The notes under the pieces: generated by a model | Told to the model about the DNA's origin: nothing | Database searches by the model: none | What the model saw: only the letters and a program-made list of their open reading frames with translations | Assembly: GCA_028866445.1 (NCBI GenBank) | Contig: JAGWIE010000015.1 | Coordinates: 1-12,376, forward strand | Reading direction: 5' to 3' | Source: Rhodospirillales bacterium | Lineage (GTDB): Bacteria > Pseudomonadota > Alphaproteobacteria > Acetobacterales > Acetobacteraceae | DNA length: 12,376 nt | Position numbers and translations under genes: made by a program | Part shown: positions 6,829-12,376 of the stretch, piece by piece | Layout: each line of letters starts with the position of its first letter | How positions within the stretch are numbered: position 1 is the stretch's first letter

Positions 6829-7836
6829 ATGTCCGATCTCGATGAGCTTTTGAACAAACGCGGCCGCAGCGCGCCGCTAGGTGCCTATGTTACGGCGGTG
6901 GCGTTTGATGCCAAGGGTTTGCCCGGCTTTGCCCTGGGCGATGGCACGCTGCGCCTGGGGCCGGACTATACCTCCGTTGCGCTGCATGATGGCGCGGTGT
7001 TGAGCCTGGCGGCGCACCCGGAAGGCGGGTTTATCACCGGCGGTGATGACGGGCGGTTGATGCGCACCAAACCCGATGGCGGCACGCAAGAGTTGCGGAA
7101 ATTCGGTTCCAAATGGGTGGAGCATGTGGCGGCGTTTTCCGGCAAGGGGGCTTTGCTGGTGGCGGCGGTGGGCAAGACCCTTTATGTGCTGAGCCCCGAT
7201 GGGGAGGTGCTGAAGGAATTGGCACATCCTTCCACCGTCACCGGCATTGCGTTTGACGCCAAGGGCAAGCGCGTGGCGGCTTCGCATTATAATGGAGCGA
7301 GCCTGTGGTTCACGGCCTCGGGTGCGTTGGTTTCGCCGAAGCTGGAGTGGAAGGGCAGCCATACCGGCGTTGCCATCCATCCGGGCGGCGAGGCGTTGGT
7401 GACGACAATGCAGGAAAATGCCTTGCATGGCTGGACCCTGCCGGGGGGCAAGCACATGCGCATGTCTGGCTACCCCGCCAAGCCGGAATCCTTCGGTTTC
7501 ACCAAATCCGGCAAGTGGCTGGCCACGGCGGGGGCGGAAAGCATCGTGCTCTGGCCGTTTTTTGGCGGCGGGCCGATGGGCAAGCCACCCACGGAGCTGG
7601 GCATGGGCGACGGCATTGTGAAGCGCGTGGCTTGCCACCCCAGGCATGAGGTGGTGGCCGCCGGGTTTGATACCGGCATGGTGCTGGTGGCGGATGTGGC
7701 GCGCGAACGCGTGCTGCCGGTTTGCGGGCCGGGGCGCGGCAACATAACCGCCCTGGCCTGGAACGCCGATGGCACGCAACTGGCCTTCGGCACGGAAACG
7801 GGCTTTGCCGCGGTGGTGGATTTCACCCAGGCGTAA
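6829..7836 (+). CDS. Cytoplasmic WD40-repeat beta-propeller protein
   Basis: A 335-residue protein made almost entirely of degenerate WD40-type repeats. Blade-like units (hydrophobic VxxVAF, a D/H-x-x-G turn, then a strand with a G-x-D/N loop) are recognisable at about residues 21-43, 57-79, 97-122, 137-161, 178-203, 219-243, 263-290 and 305-331, which fits a seven- or eight-bladed propeller. Only some repeats end in a W/F near the WD position (SLWF, VLWPF). There is no signal peptide or membrane segment, so it should be cytoplasmic. WD40 propellers are scaffolds for protein complexes; no catalytic residues are evident and no partner can be named. The ATG at 6829 has only a weak ribosome site (GGGG about 12 nt upstream). 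The gene is divergent from the polyamine operon and convergent, 19 nt apart, with the AAA+ ATPase, so it is probably a single-gene transcript. Confidence 0.85.
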   Translation: MSDLDELLNKRGRSAPLGAYVTAVAFDAKGLPGFALGDGTLRLGPDYTSVALHDGAVLSLAAHPEGGFITGGDDGRLMRTKPDGGTQELRKFGSKWVEHVAAFSGKGALLVAAVGKTLYVLSPDGEVLKELAHPSTVTGIAFDAKGKRVAASHYNGASLWFTASGALVSPKLEWKGSHTGVAIHPGGEALVTTMQENALHGWTLPGGKHMRMSGYPAKPESFGFTKSGKWLATAGAESIVLWPFFGGGPMGKPPTELGMGDGIVKRVACHPRHEVVAAGFDTGMVLVADVARERVLPVCGPGRGNITALAWNADGTQLAFGTETGFAAVVDFTQA

Positions 7837-7855
7837 GCCCGCCGGTTGCTTGGTT

Positions 7856-9496
7856 TCAGATGATGCCGCGGAACACAGCGCAAAGGGCAAAGACCTCCGC
7901 CGTGAGCGGCAGGTTCTTGTGCGCGCAATAGCGGGTGGCGAGCTTGATCAGCTCTTTGATGTCCCGGCCGCTGAGTGCGGGGTAGCGCGCCAGCAATTCC
8001 TCTTGGAGCGGCTCAGGGATATCCGCCCCGAACTGTGCCGCCAAGGTATGCCATAGCTGCCTTGCCGCATCCGGGGGCGGAATATCGTAGCGGATCACCG
8101 CGATGCAGCGCGACAGAATCGCGTCGTCCACATCTTCCATTCGGTTCGTGGTCATGAACAGCAGGCCATCGAAATATTCGAGCGTGCGCAGGAACTCGGC
8201 GACGATGGCGTTGTGCTCCAGGTCGTTGTCACGCTTGCGGATGTAAACATCGGCTTCGTCGAGCAGCAGGATGGCACCCCAGCGCGCCGCGCGGCGCAGG
8301 ATGCGGGTGAGATTCGCCTCAACCGATTCCGCGGTGACGCCAAGCTGGCCCGAATGCACCCGGTAGAGCGGCTTGCCCACCACTTCGGCGTAAACCTCGG
8401 CGGTGAGGGTTTTGCCAAGCCCCGGCGGGCCTTTGCAGAGGATGGTGGTGCCACCGGATTTACCCTCGATGATGTCCTCCGACATCACATCGAGATCCGC
8501 GGTGAGAATGTCGATCAGGTCGCGGTGTGCTGCCGGTAGCACGAGCCGTTCACGCAGCTCAGGCTTATAGATGTAGGGCTCAACATTCTCGACATGCACC
8601 CAGATGTTGCGGTGCTGCTCCAGGTGGAAAAGATAGAGATAGCAATGCATGGGGATATGGTCGAAACCTTGTTCGACCCCTGCATCGCGCCAGAAATTCG
8701 GCGCGGTCATCGTCACGAAGCGCCGCTCCAGCGCTTCCTCGTCGTTCACGCAGCGCACGCTGGCGTGCTTTGGCAGGCGCACCATGTCGAACTTGCCCAA
8801 GGGGGCGCTGGACCAGCCAGCATTCACGGTGAGGCATTGCTGGCCGAATTGCTGCTGCATTTGGCGGAAACGCTTTGCGTGGCGCTCGTATTCCGTCTTG
8901 AACTCGGGGCATTCCTTGAAGAAACCATGCTCTGCCAGAAGCTCGGGGATGGTGCGGTTCACGATGTCGTTGGCGTCGACCACGATCGCCTGGGTCATGC
9001 CGGCATAGCGCTGGCGGGCATCGTTTCGCGCCGCGTTGCCGGCCGCCTGCATGGTGTTGGCGAGCAGGCTGACAATGACGTAGGGCTTGCCCTCGTTGGG
9101 TGCCGCATAGCGCATTTCGGTAACCAGCCAGGGCAGCAAGACGCCATCAGGGCTGCGCTGATACAACCAGCCATCGATCACATCGCGTTTGAGATAAGCG
9201 ATCAATCCGTTGATCAGCACATCGATTTTCGGGACCGTTCTGGCCGCTGGGGCGGAATGGATTTTGTCGAGCGCCAGCAATTGCAGCATCAACCCGCGCT
9301 CGCCGCTTTCGCGGCAGGTGGTGTAGAGCGCGTTCAGAGATTCAGCATCGAACAGGCTGCTGGCGACTACGGCCCGGCCGCGTGCGGGTCTGTCCTTACC
9401 CAGATGTTTCGCGAGTGAGGAATCCTCCGAAATTCTGTCGAGCAACTTGTGCACGATCTCGTCGGGGAGGTCGAAATCCATCAGGGCAACAGTCAT
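7856..9496 (-). CDS. AAA+ ATPase with large uncharacterised N-terminal region
   Basis: A 546-residue protein. The C-terminal third is a complete AAA+ module: Walker A GPPGLGKT at 356-363, Walker B ILLLDEAD at 409-416, sensor-1 TTN at 449-451, a likely arginine finger Arg463 in LSRC, and a sensor-2-like GRDIKEL at 510-516. It should bind and hydrolyse ATP, probably as a ring-shaped remodeller. Residues 1-300 match no domain I recognise; they are mixed alpha/beta in character with no membrane segment. The segment at 297-335 (IWVHVENVEPYIY, LVLPAAHRDLIDIL) links to the ATPase core and resembles the linker of some eukaryotic AAA proteins with N-terminal DUF7025-type regions; that is a memory-based comparison. 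I chose the ATG at 9496 with AGAGAAG just upstream; the frame is open to a TTG at 9577, but those codons overlap a better-looking reading frame. No terminator separates it from the convergent WD40 gene. Substrate unknown. Confidence 0.85.
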   Translation of the reverse strand: MTVALMDFDLPDEIVHKLLDRISEDSSLAKHLGKDRPARGRAVVASSLFDAESLNALYTTCRESGERGLMLQLLALDKIHSAPAARTVPKIDVLINGLIAYLKRDVIDGWLYQRSPDGVLLPWLVTEMRYAAPNEGKPYVIVSLLANTMQAAGNAARNDARQRYAGMTQAIVVDANDIVNRTIPELLAEHGFFKECPEFKTEYERHAKRFRQMQQQFGQQCLTVNAGWSSAPLGKFDMVRLPKHASVRCVNDEEALERRFVTMTAPNFWRDAGVEQGFDHIPMHCYLYLFHLEQHRNIWVHVENVEPYIYKPELRERLVLPAAHRDLIDILTADLDVMSEDIIEGKSGGTTILCKGPPGLGKTLTAEVYAEVVGKPLYRVHSGQLGVTAESVEANLTRILRRAARWGAILLLDEADVYIRKRDNDLEHNAIVAEFLRTLEYFDGLLFMTTNRMEDVDDAILSRCIAVIRYDIPPPDAARQLWHTLAAQFGADIPEPLQEELLARYPALSGRDIKELIKLATRYCAHKNLPLTAEVFALCAVFRGII

Positions 9497-9510
9497 CAGC
9501 TTCTCTATCT

Positions 9511-9693
9511 TTATTGAGGCACCAGGGCAAAGACCGGAGCCTTCGCCCCGGGCGCTAGACCGGTTTTCTTGATCCAAAGCTCATTGTAGAGCCGAAGGAA
9601 GTGTCGGTAAATCCAGGAAACCTGTTGGTTGATTGAGAAAAATTCGATATCCAGCGGAGTGGTGATTGCAGCAGGAGTGAGAGACGGATGATT
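9511..9693 (-). pseudogene. Start-less 60-codon remnant, C-terminal end of an unknown protein
   Basis: On the minus strand a frame runs open from just after a TAA (9694-9696) to a TAA at 9511-9513, giving 60 residues. The stretch from residue 15 looks like genuine protein: EFFSINQQVSWIYRHF, then LRLYNELWIKKTGLAPG and APVFALVPQ, with a normal mix of aromatic, charged and hydrophobic residues. It has no ATG, GTG or TTG in frame, so it cannot be translated conventionally as it stands. Its stop is 14 nt before the ATPase start, the spacing of an upstream operon partner, and its upstream end coincides with the stem-loop-rich segment 9693-9807. I read it as the 3' end of a gene that once preceded the ATPase gene and lost its 5' part. 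The product family is not recognised, and chance openness of a short frame remains possible. Confidence 0.42.
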
Positions 9694-9807
9694 TTAGATC
9701 GCGTCATACAGGGGATCTGCTTCAAAATCTAAATCCGCCTCTAAAACAATGAATTAGAGGGCAATTCGGACTTTAGGACCGTTCGCAAATCGAGCGAACC
9801 TAAAGTC
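9693..9807. repeat. AT-rich cluster of three stem-loops between AAA+ ATPase and sulP
   Basis: About 40% GC against 60% around it, with three nested or tandem inverted repeats. SL1 is TTTAGAT (9693-9699) with ATCTAAA (9727-9733). SL2 is CCTCTAA (9738-9744) with TTAGAGG (9754-9760), 9-nt loop. SL3 is GACTTTAG (9769-9776) with CTAAAGTC (9800-9807), enclosing GTTCGC (9781-9786) with GCGAAC (9794-9799). All three share a CTAAA/TTTAG-type core. No open reading frame of interest crosses it. It may be an intergenic palindromic repeat element, a small mobile-element remnant or a structured RNA; copy number elsewhere in the genome would decide. Confidence 0.5.
9769..9807 (-). terminator. Possible transcription end hairpin downstream of sulP
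   Basis: The largest hairpin of the cluster (8-bp outer and 6-bp inner stem with a 4-nt bulge) starts 8 nt after the sulP stop on the minus strand, a natural place for a terminator. It is not followed by a U-tract (CGAATTGCCC comes next), so if it terminates transcription it does so without the classical signal. Alternatively it only protects the mRNA end. Confidence 0.35.
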
Positions 9808-9815
9808 ATCATGCT

Positions 9816-11294
9816 TTAATGCCCCCCTGCCGTTACCGCGCCGTTGCGGTAGGCAGCGAATTTTTCCACCATCGTTTCGCTGGCCTCGTTGAGCCCGATG
9901 ATGTCTATTTGTTTATCGTGGCGGTGGGCTTTCAGAACGATTTTATCCAGCGCGCCAACGGCGGAAATGTCCCAGAAATGCGCGTGGGATACGTCAATTA
10001 TCAGCCGCGTCACATCTTCCAGAAAATCCACCTTGTCGTTCAGGAAACTGGCGGAGGCGAAGAATACCTGGCCCTCCACGATATAGGTCCGAGTTTGCGC
10101 GTCGGGTGAGAGGGTGGAGCGCACCCGCACCAGCCCTGAGACCTTGCCCGCGAAGAAAATACCCGAGAGCAGCACGCCCACGATGACGCCCTTGGAAAGA
10201 TTGCCCGTGGCCACCACGGTGAGCACTGTGGCCACCATTACCACTGAGGACGGCCAGGGGTTGGCGCGCAGATTGGGGATGGAACGCCAGGAGAAGGTGT
10301 TGATGGAGACCATGATCATCACCGCCGTAAGGGCCGCCACAGGCACAATCGCCAGCAACCCATGCAGCAGCACCAACAGCACCAGCAGGAAAACGCCGGA
10401 AACCAGAGTGGAAAGCCGCCCGCGCCCGCCGGACGTCACGTTGATGACGGACTGGCCGATCATCGCGCAGCCGCCCATGCCGCCGAACAAGGCCGAGCCG
10501 ATATTGGCGATGCCCTGGCCCACACATTCGCGGCTCTTATTGCTGGGTGTGTCGGTCCTGTCGTCCAGAATCTGCGCGGTGAGCATGGTCTCCAGCAGGC
10601 CCACCGCCGCCATGGCCAGCGCCACGGGGGCGATGATCTGCAATGTGGTGAGGCTGAACGGCACATGGGGAATGCCGAATTTCGGCAGACCATTGGGCAG
10701 TGCGCCCAGCTCGGACACATGCTTCACGTGCAGATGCATGAAATAGCTGACCAAGGTGACCACGATCACCGCCATCAATGGCGATGGGAACGCCTTGGTG
10801 AGGTAAGGAAACCCGTAAATCACCACCAGGCCAAGCGCGATGAGTGTGAACACCGAAGGCGGCGCGCCGATGAGCTGGGGCAGTTGCGCCATGAAAATGA
10901 GAATCGCCAGCGCGTTAACGAAGCCTGTCATCACCGATTGTGAGACGAAGCGCATCAGCCGCCCCAATTGCAGCAGCCCGGCGATTATCTGGAATATGCC
11001 CATTAGCAAGGTAGCTGCCAGTAGATAGGAAAGCCCGTGAGTATGCACGATGGGGCCCATCAAAACCGCGGTTGAGGCGGTGGCCGCCGAGATCATCGCC
11101 ACCCGCCCACCGGTGAAGGCGATGATGGTGGCGATAACGACGGAGGCATAAAGCCCCACTTCCGGTGGCACCCCGGCAACAACGGAGAAGCCGATCGCCT
11201 CGGGGATAAGCGCCAAGCCGACGACAAGGCCGGATAGGAAATCAGCACGCGGCTGGCTCAGCCAGTCCCGGTAAAAGGAGGTTGTTTTGGTCAT
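9816..11294 (-). CDS. SulP-family anion transporter with C-terminal STAS domain
   Basis: A 492-residue inner-membrane carrier. The SulP hallmark near the first helices is visible (SGLVVGLALIPEAIGFSVVAGVPPEVGLYAS, about residues 21-51), followed by TGGRVAMISAATAS at 61-74 and GQGIANIGSALFGGMGGCAMIGQS-type sequence at 259-282, with roughly ten to twelve hydrophobic segments. Residues about 400-475 form a STAS domain with the conserved FWDISAVGALDK motif (440-451). SulP proteins transport sulfate, bicarbonate or dicarboxylates, often with sodium or protons; the ion cannot be read from the sequence. I chose ATG 11294 (MTKTTSFYRDWL) because family homology begins there; the frame is open to 11429, but the extra 45 residues look like untranslated leader. 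The ribosome site is weak (AAAG). It is probably monocistronic, with a 138-nt leader upstream and the stem-loop cluster downstream. Confidence 0.9.
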   Translation of the reverse strand: MTKTTSFYRDWLSQPRADFLSGLVVGLALIPEAIGFSVVAGVPPEVGLYASVVIATIIAFTGGRVAMISAATASTAVLMGPIVHTHGLSYLLAATLLMGIFQIIAGLLQLGRLMRFVSQSVMTGFVNALAILIFMAQLPQLIGAPPSVFTLIALGLVVIYGFPYLTKAFPSPLMAVIVVTLVSYFMHLHVKHVSELGALPNGLPKFGIPHVPFSLTTLQIIAPVALAMAAVGLLETMLTAQILDDRTDTPSNKSRECVGQGIANIGSALFGGMGGCAMIGQSVINVTSGGRGRLSTLVSGVFLLVLLVLLHGLLAIVPVAALTAVMIMVSINTFSWRSIPNLRANPWPSSVVMVATVLTVVATGNLSKGVIVGVLLSGIFFAGKVSGLVRVRSTLSPDAQTRTYIVEGQVFFASASFLNDKVDFLEDVTRLIIDVSHAHFWDISAVGALDKIVLKAHRHDKQIDIIGLNEASETMVEKFAAYRNGAVTAGGH

Positions 11295-11432
11295 AATAGG
11301 CTTTAGGTTCAACAATTGCGAGGCGTGGCCCGGCATTGTCCGGCGGATTAGCGGCCGGAAGAGCCACCCGGAGTTGCACCGGGTCCTGACGAATGACGCG
11401 GATATAGGGGACTGCGCGCTGCGGCGCAATAT
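11295..11432 (-). promoter_or_regulatory. sulP leader/promoter region with two GC-rich hairpins
   Basis: This 138-nt gap precedes sulP. It contains a 6-bp hairpin ACCCGG/CCGGGT (11366-11371 with 11379-11384, 7-nt loop) and a 5-bp hairpin CCGGC/GCCGG (11340-11344 with 11354-11358, 9-nt loop), both upstream of the start codon. An alphaproteobacterial leader RNA class named sul1 is known upstream of sulfate transporter genes; I do not remember its consensus well enough to match it, so this is flagged only as a possible structured leader. No clear -10/-35 pair was found. Confidence 0.4.
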
Positions 11433-11846
11433 TCAAGCGCGTTTGGCACCTTCATGCCCCAGCCGCCACAGCGCCAGCGCTAGTTCCAGCCCGAACACCC
11501 AGGTGGAGAGCAGATGCCCGCGCGCGAAGGCGGCATGATTTCCAGCCAGACGCCAAGCATCAAGATTCGGAAGCATCCAGAACCAGGACCATAGTGTGCA
11601 GAGCATGATAACGCCCGGCACCAGTGCGGCGCGGCTGCGGCGCAGGCCGTAGCCCAGCAACGCCAGCCCGGAGGTGGCCAGGCAATAAGCGTATAAAAAC
11701 GGAAAAACCGTGCGGATGAACGGCCCCGCCACGGCAAACGGCAGGCGGGTGAACACCAGAGGGGCCATCACCGCGCCGAAAAACAGCATCCCGCCCGCCA
11801 ACAGGCCAAAGCCCGTCATGGACAGGATGCTGCCAAACCTTCGCAT
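11433..11846 (-). CDS. DUF4149/TMEM205-like four-helix membrane protein
   Basis: A 137-residue integral membrane protein with four hydrophobic segments at about residues 8-31, 43-67, 72-92 and 110-127. The pattern GFGLLAGGMLFFGAVMAPLVF in helix 1, and His111 before the last helix (ARGHLLSTWVFGLELAL), fit the DUF4149 (TMEM205-like) family, whose function is unknown. The true start is the ATG at 11846, which overlaps the ahcY stop by one base (TGATG), so it is translated by coupling to ahcY. The frame continues open upstream to 12197, but that part is an antisense-like shadow inside ahcY and does not look like protein. The pairing with ahcY suggests co-expression, not necessarily a shared pathway. 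Confidence 0.82.
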   Translation of the reverse strand: MRRFGSILSMTGFGLLAGGMLFFGAVMAPLVFTRLPFAVAGPFIRTVFPFLYAYCLATSGLALLGYGLRRSRAALVPGVIMLCTLWSWFWMLPNLDAWRLAGNHAAFARGHLLSTWVFGLELALALWRLGHEGAKRA

Positions 11847-12376
11847 CAGTAGCGGTAAGCCTCGTGCTTGAACGGGCCTTGCACCTTCAGGCCGAGATAG
11901 TCCGCCTGCTTCTCGGAAAGCTGGGTCAGCTTCGCGCCAACCTTGGCCAGGTGCAGGGCGGCGACCTTTTCGTCCAGATGGCGGGGCAGCACGTAGACTT
12001 TCTTCTCGTATTTGCCCGCCGGGGCGGTCCAGAGCTCGATCTGCGCCAGCACCTGGTTGGTGAAGCTGGCGGACATCACGAAGCTCGGGTGGCCGGTGGC
12101 GTTGCCGAGGTTCACCAGGCGGCCTTCGGAGAGCACGATGAGGCGCTTGCCATCGGGGAAGACCACCTCGTCCACCTGCGGTTTCACGTTCTCCCATTTA
12201 TAGTTCCGTAGGCTCTCGATCTGAATTTCGGAGTCGAAATGCCCGATATTGCAGACGATGGCGCGGTGCTTCATGGCGCGCATATGATCGGCGGTGATTA
12301 CGTCCACATTGCCGGTGGCGGTGACGAAAATATCGCCCACGGGGGCGGCCTCTTCCATGGTCACCACCTCGTAGCC
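11846..12376 (-). CDS. ahcY: S-adenosyl-L-homocysteine hydrolase, C-terminal part (5' end outside window)
   Basis: The last 176 residues of AhcY are present; the frame runs open through the window edge at 12376. The enzyme uses bound NAD+ to split S-adenosylhomocysteine into adenosine and homocysteine, removing the inhibitor formed by methyltransferases. The NAD-binding segment GDIFVTATGNVDVI, the strictly conserved NIGHFDSEI block (43-51), the NATGHPSFVMS block (92-102) and the C-terminal KHEAYRY ending are all visible; Lys170 and Tyr174 correspond to the residues that reach into the neighbouring subunit's NAD site in the tetramer. The gene is transcribed with the small membrane protein that follows it. 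Nothing suggests damage. Confidence 0.97.
   Translation of the reverse strand, partial: GYEVVTMEEAAPVGDIFVTATGNVDVITADHMRAMKHRAIVCNIGHFDSEIQIESLRNYKWENVKPQVDEVVFPDGKRLIVLSEGRLVNLGNATGHPSFVMSASFTNQVLAQIELWTAPAGKYEKKVYVLPRHLDEKVAALHLAKVGAKLTQLSEKQADYLGLKVQGPFKHEAYRY

Noticed and set aside
8594..9418. A 274-codon plus-strand open frame opposite the AAA+ ATPase
   Set aside because: It is an antisense shadow; the minus-strand frame has intact Walker A/B motifs and the plus-strand product has no recognisable features.
9497..9577. N-terminal extension of the AAA+ ATPase to a TTG at 9577
   Set aside because: The extra residues look like a shifted reading of the remnant described at 9511-9693, and the ATG at 9496 has a plausible ribosome site.
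9796..11310. A 10-bp inverted pair, GAACCTAAAG at 9796-9805 and CTTTAGGTTC at 11301-11310, flanking sulP like terminal repeats
   Set aside because: Many 10-bp matches are expected by chance in a 12-kb window, the match does not extend by even one base, and no target duplication or transposase is present.
11847..12197. A long 5' extension of the small membrane protein gene, giving 254 residues
   Set aside because: The extra 117 residues lie inside ahcY in another frame and are rich in Arg, Pro and Gly with no domain; the ATG at 11846 coupled to the ahcY stop starts the membrane protein proper.
1..12376. CRISPR arrays, tRNA or rRNA genes, insertion sequences or prophage genes
   Set aside because: I saw no regularly spaced repeats, no cloverleaf or rRNA-like sequence, and no transposase or integrase motif on either strand.

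Overview
The window is about 60% GC, densely coded, and reads as a chromosomal segment of a proteobacterium, most likely an alphaproteobacterium (possibly an acetic-acid or Acidocella/Acidiphilium-like lineage). That placement is an inference from composition and gene content; no rRNA or other phylogenetic marker is present. I see no tRNA, CRISPR array, transposase or phage gene.

Layout: (1) 1-850, plus strand: the 3' end of an Ada/Ogt-type alkyltransferase overlaps a complete alkB. This alkylation-repair unit is closed by a clear intrinsic terminator at 857-880. (2) 863-6570, minus strand: a compact operon reading aminotransferase (SpuC-like), glutamine-synthetase-like gamma-glutamylpolyamine synthetase (PuuA/SpuI-like), agmatine deiminase (AguA), APC-family permease and a GNAT acetyltransferase. 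The first four form a coherent agmatine/putrescine uptake and catabolism set: genes overlap by 4 nt, lie 7 nt apart, or carry good Shine-Dalgarno sites. The GNAT gene is lower in GC and looks like a later addition. (3) 6571-6828: a divergent intergenic region with two inverted repeats, probably the control region of the polyamine operon and of the plus-strand WD40 gene. (4) 6829-7836, plus: a cytoplasmic WD40 beta-propeller protein of unknown role, convergent with (5) 7856-9496, minus: an AAA+ ATPase with a large uncharacterised N-terminal region. (6) 9497-9815: a 319-nt stretch without an intact gene. It holds a start-less 60-codon open remnant directly upstream of the ATPase and an AT-rich cluster of three stem-loops. 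(7) 9816-11294, minus: a SulP-family anion transporter with a C-terminal STAS domain, preceded by a leader with two GC-rich hairpins. (8) 11433-12376, minus: a four-helix DUF4149/TMEM205-like membrane protein coupled to the 3' end of ahcY (S-adenosylhomocysteine hydrolase), which runs off the window.

Most of the window is ordinary metabolism and repair. The parts most worth a second look are the AAA+ ATPase with its adjacent gene remnant, the stem-loop cluster beside it, the inverted repeats in the polyamine control region, and the mixture of agmatine deiminase with glutamylation-type and direct-transamination genes in one operon.
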